A stretch of DNA of 64,000 nucleotides from Ciona intestinalis. Taxonomy: Eukaryota; Chordata; Ascidiacea; Phlebobranchia; Cionidae. Of the stretch, positions 35,621 to 48,000 are shown piece by piece (positions within the stretch are counted from its first letter, which is position 1; each line of letters opens with the position of its first letter). The position numbers and the translations under genes were made by a program. The notes beneath the pieces are model-generated. The model ran no database searches. It worked only from the letters and a program-made list of their open reading frames with translations, and had not been told where the DNA came from. The stretch spans positions 1,428,881 to 1,492,880 of the forward strand of contig NC_020175.2 of assembly GCF_000224145.3 (NCBI RefSeq). The letters run 5' to 3'.

Positions 35621-38600
35621 ATGAGAGTGTTCATAGCTCTAATCCTTCTGAACTCGAACGCCTCCATCTTGGCAAAATTACTTCAATGTCTAAATGATGT
35701 TTGTTCAGAACGGGGTTGGTCAGGTTAGATGAGATTTATTTGTTACAATTTGCTACAGTTATTCTTGCATGAGTAGGCCTATACTCTAGTAAAATTACTT
35801 GATGTAGATCAAGTATAAAATCGCAAAAAAGTATCCTTGCGTGGCGGGGCTTTCAACAACCGTTTTAACACGGGTGTTCTGTTCCATATACCTCGCGTGT
35901 CCGCTAAAATTACAGCGTTTGTAACTTTGTAGGTGATTTTTGTTGTATGAACAATCCATTGGTGAATCCTGGGTTGAAGAGAAACGACACAACAAAGAAC
36001 GTTTTTTTCAAATATATATTTGTTTCAATATATTGTAGGGTTGGATGAGTCGATTCCAAGACCTTGTGAACCACGTAATGATATGTTGAACGTGGCTGAA
36101 ACAGGAACCGTCACAGTAGAACCTTCGAATGCTACTTGTGGATTTCCTAAAAGATCAAAGTTCTGTAGCTTGGTAAGTGTATTCATATTTACCAACAAAC
36201 TTCTATACGTGGAAGATATCATACCTACAACCCCGAATCTGTTATTATTAAACGCCAGATTTAATCTTATATCATTGTACACACTAAGCATATACTTTGG
36301 TTATATGCCTATACCACGTCGCCGGCTTATTGACCAGTGGTACTAATGGGTTGTATAAATTTTTAAACATACAAAAATATAAAAGTTACATTTATTGATT
36401 AACTTAAAATCCTAGCTCTGTAAATTATTCTTTCTATTTCGGTCAGGGCGAAAACTAATAAGAATGCGCCATATTTAGATCCGATATGATAATACGGTAT
36501 AATGATGAGACCATTATCGCATTTTGACGGTAATTGATAACTCTATATAGGTGTTTCTTAGGTGAGGGAATAAATAATTGAAATTTTATTGATCATAAGT
36601 TTTATTGAGTTGCTTGCACCGCAGAATTCTGAAGGAAAGCATGAGAATTTATAACTTGAAAGAATTTTGTGTTGAAATTGTATTATAACTGAGTTTGTTT
36701 TGATATTAAAAAGGACAACTCCAGTGTCTAATTAGATAGCGCACCGTAATAAGGCCTCACCCATATAGAACAGAAAAATGCCAACATATATAAACAGGCA
36801 CAAATTGGTAATAATTTGGTGTGTTTTGATGAAACGCAATATCACACACATATATATATAATAGAACTTCGTCGGTTATAACCTTACTCAAATAAAAACA
36901 GATTCCAAAAGTAAAGTAACTCATTTACGGTCCCGCAGAAAAATCATCTTTCATGCCTCTCATGTGACAGCTCACGAAAAGATTTAAGTCACGACCCAAA
37001 TCATATGATCGACGCCATTAAATGGACATGGTGGCAAAGCAAAAGTAATCCCGGTCCACCAGGTCGACCGCTTGAAGTCAATGTGTCGATTGCGCTGCCT
37101 ATGAAGTTTATTCTTACAGGTAACGTACGACGTGACTTAATTATTTGAAATATTTTTGGGTGCTTGGGTATGTATACACTGGCTTAAAACCAAGACATCA
37201 ATGCAGTTCCATTTTAGGTATGACTAAACAATAATTTAAATTTAATTGAAGAACAATATCCTTGAAAAAACGCCCTATACTCGGTGTCATTGTTAGGAAA
37301 GTGTGGCAACTCTGGTCTTTGATGCTTGATGCTGCTGCCCGTTAGCGTATGTGTTCTTTGGCAAAACGCTTAAACTATATATAGTTGCTTTAACCCATCG
37401 GTGACTAATAGGTTATATAAAGTGTCGGCCATACTTTAAACAACAATACAAAAAAATAAAACAAGATACGTGATGTAAGTGGGTACAAAGTGAATGAAAC
37501 AAAACACCCGTGTTATAACAGCTGCTGATTTTCCACCACGTGATTATAAATAAATCCATGCATTCGTTCACACAGATGACGTCATCATAGATTTCTACGA
37601 TGGGCGACCTCAAGTGATGATGGTGGAAAAGTCATCCGACCATGGAATCACGTGGTTACCGCTGCAATACTTCGCTGACAACTGCCTCGCTCGCTTTGGG
37701 ATGCCTGCCAAGTAAATTTTATTTGTTTTGTCCTCGGTTTGTTACTTTCACTTTACTAAGAGATAAAGCCATGTTAGAAGTCCAGAAAAAGAGGTTTATT
37801 GTTATCTCTTCATGGTGCAACGACATTTCCCAAAAAAAATGACGACTGTATGAGCAAGTCGTATCCAAATATTATATAGTGGTTTGATGTAAAAGTTTGC
37901 AAATTATAAGTTCGAACTAATGTCTTTCCACACAAGATGTGATACTGCCGGCACCTTAAATCCCATATTTTCTAATCGTGCTTTACAATTAAGAATGAAT
38001 TATGAGAATATCGATATAGAGTTCTGTAAATGTTTTGTTTATTACCAAACGAGACGATAAAAAAGCAATGAAAATGTAAACCTATTTACCTTATGACATT
38101 ACAACCCAAAATAGCTTATATAGTAGGGTAGGGGAAGATGGGACACCTTTAGCAGAGAATATCTAAATATCCTGATCGTGTTTTGAATTAACAACGGTCT
38201 ATGGGAGTCGTGAGGATACGGTTTTACAATTATTTAAATTTTCTTAAACTACCAAATGTGACGAGAAAGTAGAATGATAAGGTGTCCCATCTTCCCCCAT
38301 CCTACTATATATACCAAGAACGGAGTGTTGTACTATATTATATCGTTTTGCTCTCATTTTCCAGATCGTTATAACTAATATTATCTTCGTAGTTGTGTTT
38401 TATTAATTCAGGTCTTTACCGAATCTTTACAATTTATTTTCAGAGACACGGAAAGCACTTTTTCAACATTTACTGAAGCTTTATCGCCGTTTTGCACCGA
38501 AGATTGCAGCATTAACGATAGTTGGGACAGTACAGACATTACTCGTGTCTCTGTATCTAACCGACTCACCGATTTGCTTATCCTTGGCTTGGAAAAGGTA

Positions 38601-41600
38601 TCCATCTGTTAATTCTCTCCTAGAGGCTGTTTTGTAAACGTAAACACACCAAGGGGACATCTCCTTATCATGTTAGTTTTAAAGGATTACACCCAATGCA
38701 TAATTCATATTCTCTTTAGGAAGAAATGTGCGGAGCCTTGGAGAACAACACTTTAGGTCTAAGGAGTTTTTTAGAGATCACCAACCTCCGTATTCGTCTT
38801 ATCCGACCTCCAGTGATGCAGTGGAACAAATCAAATGGAAAACAAAGTCATCTAAGCTCTTCTTATCATTACGGAATTAAGAAAGTGCAAATCAACGCAA
38901 GGTGAGGTCGATTGAATCAAGGCGGTTGTTCTTGAATTTTTTGATGGGCACGTTTGGGGTTATGTGTCAACTCGGGCCTACATTTTAGTTCCATTGGTGT
39001 GTCTCAACGCATGATATTACTATCCTTCATACAGAAACGAACTACATTTATAGGTGTCTATAATAGCTACAGTTTGGTCTGCATATTATTTAATAAATAG
39101 AATAAAGTTTTACTTTTTGTTCTAAATAGAATAAGTTTTACTTTATTCTATTTACTCCGCGGCTTATACATTCCAGATCCCTATCGCCATGGAATTTTAT
39201 CTCTTAAGTAATGTAATGTCATGCCAGTTTATCGTGCTCTTCCTTAACCAATTTTATCAATCGAAATACTGCTTTACTAAACTTGATCTCCTTACTTTAT
39301 TCTAATGTTAAAATTGATACTATGTTACGCTACATATTCTAGATGTCAATGTAACGGTCATGCCAGTTCATGCGTGTACGAAGGTAAATCAGCAAGATGT
39401 GAATGCCAGCATGATACTGTAGGAAAGCAATGTGAGAAATGTCGACCTTTGTTTTGGATGACGTCATGGCGACAAGGAAGTTTCTTCCCGAAGCGTGAAA
39501 GAGGAACCGCTAATCCTTGTGAGTTATAATCAATTCCATATGGGTGAGGTCATTATATCAGCAGCCCTGATGTTAAGGCCACATATTTGTCCATTAACCC
39601 AAACATGTGTGTCCCATAGTTGAGGTGCTTAAAATAATTGGTTGGTCAACAATAAGCAAAACTTAACTGTCCACGAAGTTACACACGAAGTCACTTGCAA
39701 TCGAACAAGGTGTATGAAACATCCGTGTTATAACAATTGTCGTTGCGCCGCCACGTGAAGCTAATTTTTATTAATTTATCAAAGTAAAGTAGAAATGTAC
39801 AAACATACTGTGTAATATAATAGTGTATATTATTATTAAAGCAACGACAATATAACCCAAACTTTCCTATACGTACGTTTCAAAACATTCAGGTTTATCT
39901 TCGTATTCGAAGTGGTACAGAGACAAGCTGTTCAAAGAGGTGTTGTTTACTCCCAACGATTTCCAAAACGCGAAAGCCCTGCAACTGCCAGAGCCGTGCC
40001 AATGTAATAAACATAGCGAACGGTGTGAACTTGTAAGCGTTGTAGGAATGCTGTGTGTGGATTGCAGACATAATACGGAAGGGGAAAACTGCCATAGATG
40101 TAAGAACAGATTCTACAGGAATGCAAACGTACCGATTAACGACACACGAACATGTAAACGTAAGTGCTATCAGACATTCCGAAAAAATATCTCCTATATA
40201 GTTGGGGTGGGGGGGGGGAGGGGGGAGGGGGGAATGGGACACTCTTCAATGTATTATGCCGTCCCGATTGGTAGTGAACATAGAAAATTCACAGAGTTGA
40301 CTGTATTCTCACGACACCCATAGACCGATGTTAATTGTTTAAAACATGACTAAGATACTTGGATTTTATGTCCTTAAAGTGTCCCCTGCCTCCGCCCTAC
40401 AATATAAATAGGTTGTTTTTATACTATATTGCTATAAATATACATAGGTGGCTTATTGAAGCATGACGCATTACCTTACATACAAACGGAATTGTAATTT
40501 TCAAAGCTAATTAACTTGGCTAATATCTTTGTATATAGTCTAACCGACTCTAACCTATAACCAGAATAGTCGATATACGATAATTAACAGCTTATTTAAT
40601 TAATTAACCGTACTTGAGCTTGTCGTGTTTTGCAAAAAAAAGCCTGCCTTATACCTCCACACACAAGCAAGAAGGCCGTTTAAATTAAACATCAGCGCAA
40701 TTCGTTTTCTTTCCGGTTGGCGTGTCGGTTCCGGCTGTTTGGTCGTCGAACCTTTAACATAAGAGATAAAATCTCGGTCTTTTACCTTGCGCTTCATGTT
40801 TATGAATGCACACAAAATTAGTAAAGATGGGCATGTAACAACTCGTTTTAGCTCGTAATAAAATAGGCACGAGGTGTATATAACTGTTTGATTTAATTTG
40901 TAATTAAATGGGGGCTGTATGAAAATGTATTAACACCCACGTAATAACGACTGTCGTTTGCTGCAGCAAGCGCGGATAAATAAGTTACATTTATTTAGAG
41001 GCAGGAGTATGGATAGTGTTACCACTAACTCGTACCTGCCTAGTGTAAGACAGACAAGCCATTAAATATTAAAGAAGGTTTATATTTCGCATTTCGTATA
41101 TAATACCTTCTACTGCGTAACTTGTAATTAGATACATTCATTGCATGTCTATTCGTGGAACTAATAAATAATAACACAACATTAATTTCATATGTAAGGT
41201 AACAATGTATTAATATATTGATAAAAATATGCGATGTCGGATAAGCGTGCTGATAAATGACTGAATGTATATATATAGGGTGGGAAAAGATGGGACACTT
41301 TGTCAGACGAGACTTTATTTGATTTTTTTTACGGACCCCACTTAATGATATTCAGAAAAATAATGTTACAGAATTTTTTGACAGTTTTATCAGGTCATTA
41401 GAAATGCGCTTTAAAGTCGATTAAATATTTAAAAAAGTTAAAGAGTAATAGTATTTTTGGGCAGTTCAAAATGCAAAATAGTAAGGTGCTAATTTAAATG
41501 CTCGCGAAATCATTAAAAGCCGATGGAATTTCATAATAGTTTGCGAGTGTGAACGATTAACCTAGTTTCATAAGTACATAAAAAAAAACTAGTATTTCGT

Positions 41601-44561
41601 ACACTTTGATTTTTTTCTGATAGAACTAGTTTTAGTTGTGAAAAAAAAGAGATATAAACATGAAAAAAACAGGCAGGGGTCAATATCACTTTAATTTAAA
41701 ATAAAACAATAAAAAATGTCGTTTTAATATTTTATGTATAAAGTTTACATGGCAAACAAACTAGCACAGCCGTTTATTTCAGTATAGGTTAACTACAAGT
41801 AAAGAATACTGAATATAAAAATATATATATATTGGAACACCTTTTCATTATATTTTCTCGTCCCATTAGGTAGTAAACAAAGAACATTCAAAGAATTATT
41901 AAACCGCATTCTTACGACTCCCATAGGCCGTTGTTAATTGTTTAAAACACGATCAGGATATTTGGATATTAGGTGTAAAATATGTCCCATTTTACCCCAC
42001 TTTACTATATTTGATGTCCCATCTATCTATTGTGCGAATCGCGAAATAACTCCTCGCGTGAGTTTTAACATGAATGTAACTTTCTTATTATCGTCGCGTG
42101 GCCAGAAAATGGCAGTCGTTATAACTCGGGTGTTCATACACCTTGTGTCAGCTTATACATATTATCAAGTACGTTACTTTGTTGATAGTTATTTTTTTGT
42201 GTAATTTTTAAGTGTGGCTGATGATTTCGACAACTCATTAGTGACCACGAGGTTGAAGCAATTGCCGTTAAGTGTCTTGCCCAAAGACACATACGCCCAC
42301 ACTGGTAGCAGCGACGAATCTTCAACCCATTACCTCTGGGTTATAGACATCCGCACTAACCAACTGTGTTACGACCCCAATAAGTTTTTTAACATATTTT
42401 TTAAATTGTTGTCAAATATTAAAGAAATGTTAGAACTAATTTGTGATATCACGCAAAACCGTCATGTATTTTGATTTTGGAAATATTGGGCAACATGCTG
42501 TGCTTAAGTGTCTCATCTTCCCCCACTCCACTATATAATTTGTTTATCTTCGCATGATGGAGCAACGACAGCCTTTGTTACACGGGTTTTCTGTTTCATA
42601 CACATCGTGTTCGCTTAAATCATGTTCATTTTACTTGTACAAAACCGCAGCTACAACAAGAGATATCATTAGTGGGCCGTGATAAAACTAATTATCTTTA
42701 TAATGAAAATGAATAACAAAAAAACAGGGCAACAAAACGACCAATGAAAATAATTAAACCGTAGTTGCTAAATCTTTTTGATATTTACGATTGCGCCATC
42801 GTAAATATCATACACATCGTTATATTGAAGGTTTAATAAACTAGAAGATGTATTATTTTACAAAAATAAGAAGTAAGGGTTAGAAACACAACACGTTCAG
42901 ACAGGGTTTTATGGAAGAATTGATTGGTGAACTGAAATTTGAACAAAAACAATAACAGAAGGAATAACGCATCTTTAGTTAAAACTTTAAAAGTAGTTAC
43001 GATTTCATAGCGTGGGCTAACACTGCCTATGATACTACGAAATTAAAGTATACCACAATCCACTAACGAGAACTTGGAACGTTCTTTTGGTTGGTACCAC
43101 GTCGCGGACGCCATTTTGTAATGGCTTGGCAGCAAACATCACTCTACGGCCAAAATATAATTAACACATTGGAACACTGGCCGTACTTTTGTTTAGCATA
43201 AGTAATGAGCCAACTCTCGCCTACACCACAGATGCTCTGGCTGTCTCGTAAACCTCGCCCGCATGAAATACAACATAACTTATAACAACAACATGAGACT
43301 GGCATAAAACCACACTTAATTAGTGGCAATACAGTCCTTTGGCCCACAATACAAGAACGCAAATTCTTGGAAGAGATGTTTTATTTACGACCAATGGCCA
43401 TCTTGTTATGCCATGCTTTTTTTTTCTTTTGGAAAAAAAACTTATTGTATTCCTTCAATAACACCTTAACCACAATAACCAGTTTTGTAGCGTATACTTT
43501 GTTGGACCGTGAGAATATACTGCCAAATAATATTGTACATTAAATTTGTTTTGTCTATCATTAAATGGGTACCCATAAAATAAGGTTTACAAAAGTCCCG
43601 GTATGCAGAGTTCCGTCTTCCTCCACCACCTTACTATATGAAATATTTTCTTGGTGTATTTTATTGGCGAATTTCCAAACATATTCAAGCGCCGTAATTC
43701 GGACGTCATATTTTCATGCGTTATTTATATCTCCGCTTCCAAGTGTCTTTAATGATTGATATGTTTATATACATTGGCTAAGCACATGATATTTTTATCT
43801 CAGCTTGCAAATGTGACCGAGTTGGCTCATATGGAAAATGGTGCAGATCTCACGGCCAATGCAACTGCAGACCTAACTTTGTGGGTAGAACGTGCAACAG
43901 GTGTAAATCTGGTTGCTATCGAATAAACAGATCGTGTAAAAGTAAGACAACGTTTTGTTGTTTATGATGCAAGAACTGTGTATGCCAAGTAGGCGTTGGA
44001 TTTAAATGAATATAATATATTTTGGAGTAGCAACGACAGTCATTATAACACGTGTCCACTTCCGAGTCACTCCTGATACTTCAAATAAAGTTGTTGTTAA
44101 ATAAAGCTATTATCACTCCACTTTCATAGTGTGTTTGTACAATGTAGTCTCTAATTAATAGCATAAAGTGTCTGTACAAAACAAGGACATTGAAACTATT
44201 TTTAATCTCTTTGGAACAGGCAATTAAAAAGTTCTGATTGCAACAGACACGTTTTTTTTATTTATATGTCGTATTTTCTTCAGAAATTACGAATAAGTGC
44301 AACTCTGCGGCAACATGCGCTGGACGAACAGATGAGAACCAGATCCTTCGAAATCCTTTCTTGGCTTGCGTTTTCACCCCTGCCGGTTGGTGTTCATGCT
44401 CAAACCATATATTTGTAAACTGCACTGCCATGGCACCCTTTCAAAGCAGAAATACAACGAGGACCAACTTGAAAGATAATGGAAGCAGCGCGTGTACCTG
44501 TATAGGGACGAAACATTTTTTACACTTATTAACTTTTCTGACCCTCTTCTTTATTATATGA
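35621..44561 (+). CDS. Netrin-G-like GPI-anchored laminin-domain protein
   Basis: Ten exons: 35621-35723, 36039-36172, 36939-37119, 37576-37711, 38444-38597, 38720-38901, 39343-39518, 39893-40159, 43804-43941 and 44284-44561. All phases agree and the product is about 582 residues. Order: signal peptide (MRVFIALILLNSNASILA), laminin N-terminal domain (about 35-296; TCGFPKRSKFCSL, FYDGRPQVMMVEKSSDHGI, LEITNLRIRLIRPP), three laminin-EGF repeats (RCQCNGHASSC, PCQCNKHSERC, PCKCDRVGSYG), an EGF-like module from about 490, and a hydrophobic tail (FLHLLTFLTLFFII) after small residues, typical of a GPI signal. Netrins lacking the C-terminal NTR domain and bearing a GPI tail are netrin-Gs, synaptic ligands of NGL/LRRC4 proteins. 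Several blocks, such as GTANP after the first LE repeat, match vertebrate NTNG. Orthology and partner are inferred. Intron 8 (3.6 kb) holds nested transposons. Confidence 0.9.
35830..35980 (-). mobile_element. partial SINE in netrin-G intron 1
   Basis: Reverse copy: TCCTTGCGTGGCGGGGC, TTTTAACACGGGTGTTCTGT, TTTGTAGGTGATTTTTGTTG, AATCCATTGGTGAATCCTGG. Confidence 0.7.
37340..37560 (+). mobile_element. SINE in netrin-G intron 3
   Basis: Body with GCGTATGTGTTCTTTGGCAA, CATCGGTGACTAATAGGTTA, ACACCCGTGTTATAACAGCT and ATTATAAATAAATCCATGC. It ends about 15 bp before the exon 4 acceptor. Confidence 0.7.
38119..38309. mobile_element. short MITE, best-preserved palindromic copy (191 bp)
   Basis: Left end TATAGTAGGGTAGGGGAAGA and right end TCCCCCATCCTACTATA are near-perfect inverted repeats, extending through GGGACACC / GGTGTCCC. 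The interior is in the opposite orientation to most copies (AACAACGGTCTATGGGAGTC). It lies in netrin-G intron 4. Confidence 0.9.
39615..39770 (+). mobile_element. degenerate SINE in netrin-G intron 7
   Basis: CACGAAGTTACACACGAAGT, AACAAGGTGTATGAAACATC and CGTGTTATAACAATTGTCG match the family's 3' half; the 5' half is barely recognisable. Confidence 0.6.
40197..40406. mobile_element. short MITE with expanded G tract
   Basis: Family interior (CATAGACCGATGTTAATTG, TTTAAAACATGACTAAG). The left terminus carries an expanded G/A tract at about 40203-40233, with four or more G runs of three or longer. Immediately downstream of netrin-G exon 8, 37 bp past its donor. Confidence 0.8.
40845..41000 (+). 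mobile_element. SINE 3' part in netrin-G intron 8
   Basis: TAGGCACGAGGTGTATATAA, CGTAATAACGACTGTCG and GATAAATAAGTTACATTTAT. An extra AT-rich insert splits the usual GAAACAGAACACC region. Confidence 0.65.
41822..42008. mobile_element. short MITE nested in the long element
   Basis: Standard interior (CGTCCCATTAGGTAGTAAAC, CATAGGCCGTTGTTAATTG) and right end TTTTACCCCACTTTACTATA. The left terminus is short and replaced by AT repeats. Confidence 0.75.
42073..42385 (-). mobile_element. SINE nested in the long MITE-family element
   Basis: Reverse copy, near full length: TGAATGTAACTTTCTTATTA, GTCGTTATAACTCGGGTGTT, AATTGCCGTTAAGTGTCTTG, CACACTGGTAGCAGCGACG. It interrupts the block that is continuous at 5900-5960 and 34610-34650. 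Confidence 0.8.
42545..42625 (-). mobile_element. short SINE fragment
   Basis: TCTTCGCATGATGGAGCAACG, TTACACGGGTTTTCTGTTTC, ACATCGTGTTCGCTTA. Only the 3' part of the family remains. Confidence 0.5.
43395..43640 (+). mobile_element. MITE-like repeat, third subfamily
   Basis: The block TTGTTGGACCGTGAGAATAT and the end TTCCGTCTTCCTCCACCACC then TTACTATAT recur at 61535-61720. It shares only the termini with the other MITEs. It lies in netrin-G intron 8. Confidence 0.5.
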
Positions 44562-45013
44562 TGCCTATCGTTGTAGTTTTCGAAGCGCAGCTACTATCAG
44601 AGACAGAACTGTTGTCGTAGATTGAAAATGAAGGTACCAGTACGGCAGTACATCATCACTTATTTAATCTCGCCTTATCGCCTAGGTGGACAAAGCAAGA
44701 ATTTTAACACTTGTGATATATTTTGCAACGTGTGTAAAGCGAACAAGCGACGCTTTCCGTTCTCCTAAAACAATTTAGTATTTGCGCGCACTTTTCATTA
44801 TTTTACTTTTTACTGATCTCTTGCTTTGAGCCGATAAAAAGATTCCAATATTCTTTTGTTTCTCTGAAAAAATCCCCGAATGCAGTACCAGAAACATAGA
44901 CATCCGATAAACAATAACAAACGCTAAACGTTTGACTGCATTCAGCATGACATGGTTGTCTCTTCGAAGAAGGAGATTAATAGAGATTTAAATGTACTAT
45001 AAGTCATTAAGAA
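44562..45013. other. spacer between netrin-G and zinc-finger genes
   Basis: 452 bp between the netrin-G stop and the zinc-finger start codon on the same strand. It must hold the netrin-G 3' UTR and the next gene's promoter. No clear poly(A) signal is visible close to the stop. The spacing is much larger than in typical Ciona operons, so separate transcription is more likely. Confidence 0.4.
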
Positions 45014-48000
45014 ATGACAACACCAGAAACAAATAAAATCGTTGCAGAATTTAACGAACCGGGGCTTACAGCAGAAGAAAAAACGAAACGAGTAAGTTTA
45101 TGGTATTCATAGTTTACATATAGCATAGGGTTAAGCTTAGGTTTTAGAACGTTTAGATTGCGTTACTATACTACATATACTAACCTTATATGTACCATTG
45201 CAAGTGTCAATTTCGTTTTCTGTGTATTACATTGGTCATTGGCTTGCCCATTGGGATCATCTTGTATGCGATTGGTTTGTATGGCTACTACTTTGTGATT
45301 TATATATAGGCCTATATATGTCTACTGTGTGTATAGCATTAACATTCATTAGGCTACTGTGGGATTCTACCTAGTTAGCAGTAGCACTCGACTGTGGGGT
45401 AAGATGGGTACTGTTAACATATAAAATCTTTTAGGATATTTCCTGATTGTATTTTAACAATTAACAATGATATTGTTAAGAGTTGTACGGCTACGGTTTT
45501 ATAACTCTATGAACATTGTTGAAAACGCCAACTTTGTTCTATATGGTTCCTAGTCCCCAATCTCTAACCTCTATATACCTTTACCTAAATGCCTGTTTTT
45601 TTATCTTGTGTTTTTTTTAAAGTAACAATCTAAACACATTAAACAGGTGAAGCAGTTTATTGAGACATGCATTGAGCAAAGCACCCACACTCACATAGAT
45701 GAAAAGTTTATGATCACAAAAGGTTATGTGATGCAATCGCATGATAAGCTTTTCACGTGCACAAAGTGTGATTACAAAACTAGAAGGGTAGATCATATGA
45801 GACAACATCTGGCTTCACATTTCAAGGTAAACTTAAAACAAACGCTGATGGTTTTAAAGGATGTATCTCATGTATGCCACCCATATTTTTACATGACGAG
45901 CAACGGCAGTGACACAGGTGTTAGTGCTAGATCAAAATGACGCTTGTTCTTTGGAAAACTGAATGCTGTTGACACCTTGATTTTTGGGTGAAATTTGAAC
46001 TGTAAAAGTACATCACGGTTTTTAAATCAAGTCTACTAAAAACTTTTAAATGCTATGATGCATTTTTCAAACATTATATTAATAGATAATTTATTCTCCT
46101 TTTAAATAAAACCAACTACAAAGCTTATGAATGTTTTTGTAACATTTTTTTCAGAAGCTTATTTATATACTCNNNNNNNNNNNNNNNNNNNNNNNNNNNN
46201 NNNNNNNNNNNNNNNNNNNNNNNNNNNNNNNNNNNNNNNNNNNNNNNNNNNNNNNNNNNNNNNNNNNNNNNNNNNNNNNNNNNNNNNNNNNNNNNNNGCG
46301 ACGCTTTTCGACTGATTGGAACGTATTCTCGTACGTCTTTCTCCTTGATGACGTCATAGGTGCTCAGGCTCGGGCTCTTCGTTGAAGCTCGGCGCTCGGC
46401 GAACCCGAGCTTTTACGACCTCAGCACATCCCTAGTTAGTGCTAGCTAAATTTTGAATGATGTCATCACTCATCAGAAACTTGTATTTATGTGTTATTTG
46501 TTTTTTCAGCAAAATATACTTAAAGAATATATTGCAAAGTTTATTCCTGGTAAATTTACTCCCAAACTTCAAGGATTTTTTGATGACGTCAAAAATAAAT
46601 CAATTACGTCGTTTATAACAAAATATAACAGTTAAAACAACATGTAGCAGCAAAATTAGTTTGATAATACACAAATATGAAAAAAATTATACATAATACC
46701 CAAAACACTTGTAAAAATAGCTGAGTCGGCGTCGCCACCATTGTAGGCGTATGTGACCTTGGGCAAGACACTTAACGGCAACTGTTTCAACCAAGAAGTT
46801 ACTAATGGGTTGTCCAAATTATCAGCCATATGATCGTGATATATAAAAAATCCAAACAAAACTAATCACCCACGAAGTAACATACATGAAAAAATCACAG
46901 ACAAACATAAATAAATTGATAAATGTAATAAAAAGTGTGTCTTTTCTCAGGGGATATTCACTCATTCATTACAGTATGCTTGGTACTGTTGGTAGCAATG
47001 ATGGTTTTTTATTAACCATTGTGTGAATTTTAATAAACGTTTATCCCACTTCTACAGATATGTCTGCCCTGCTTGTCACTTGCCCCATGATTCAAGTAAC
47101 TCCATGAAACATCACACGAAACACTGCGTGAAAGTGGTTTCTGGTTCATATGAAGCAGGAACCCTCATGAAATATTCTCATGACCCAACCACATTCACAT
47201 GCATACTTGATGATGGGAATTGTGACGTGAAATGTAAAAAACAGCATGAGATGTGCCAGCATTTACTGGTGGGTTAGAAATCAAGTTAACTTTTGTTTTG
47301 ACGCTAAAATATACCAATTACGTTAGTGTTATTCATAAGCACTAAAGTTTTATAAATTCAGTGGAGGCAGTAATATTAAACCAATTATCTTGTCAAACAA
47401 ATCTCACTTTATCATTTGTTATAATGCTATTTAGAAATGGAATGTAAAAAATTCCTGGGCTTACCTGCCCACCCTTCATTTTATTCTTGTATTATAATTG
47501 TATAGTGAACATAATTTACCAAGCCTTTTTTGTTTGCAGAACACCCACGGCATAACAAGTTTCCCCTGCAAATACTGTCCCGCAGTATTAAAAGACTCTG
47601 CCTCACTACAAAGCCACAAACTGCTGCATCAAACTTATATTTGCTTATACTGTGATTATTCAACTACCTCTAAGAATAGATTTGTAAAACATTATTTCCA
47701 GGTATGTACAGATTTACTAATCTTAAAGGTACATACCAATAAAATATCAGTTTGTATATAGATAGAGATCCGGCGTGGCTCTGTAGTTTAGGCGCCTGCA
47801 TCGAAAACCAAAATGTCCCAGGTTTGATGCTGATGGCGGTACTAACACGGATTGGCGTATGTGTCCTTGGGCAAGACACTTAACAGACATTGCTCCAACC
47901 CAGCGGTCACTAACGGGTTATCCAAATTATAAGCCATATTAAAAACAAAAATCATACACAAAGTTTAAAAGTGTTGTTACTCGTAAGCACACAAGAATAA

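Larger units (their letters stand above)
41274..42534 (+). mobile_element. long MITE-family element carrying two nested insertions
   Basis: Outer ends TATAGGGTGGGAAAAGATGG at 41274 and CCCCCACTCCACTATA at 42534. The interior matches 5030-6071. A short MITE (41822-42008) and a SINE (42073-42385) are inserted. Matching interior continues between and after them: ATTGTGCGAATCGCGAAATA at about 42030 and AAAACCGTCATGTATTTTGA at about 42457. Confidence 0.75.

Noticed and set aside
46510-46635. Extra zinc-finger gene exon after the gap
   Set aside because: It has an acceptor and an open frame, but no finger motif, no donor of the required phase, and low-complexity Lys/Ile/Phe composition.
47768-47830. 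Functional tRNA gene
   Set aside because: A- and B-box-like motifs are present but degenerate, no cloverleaf closes, and SINE body follows directly.
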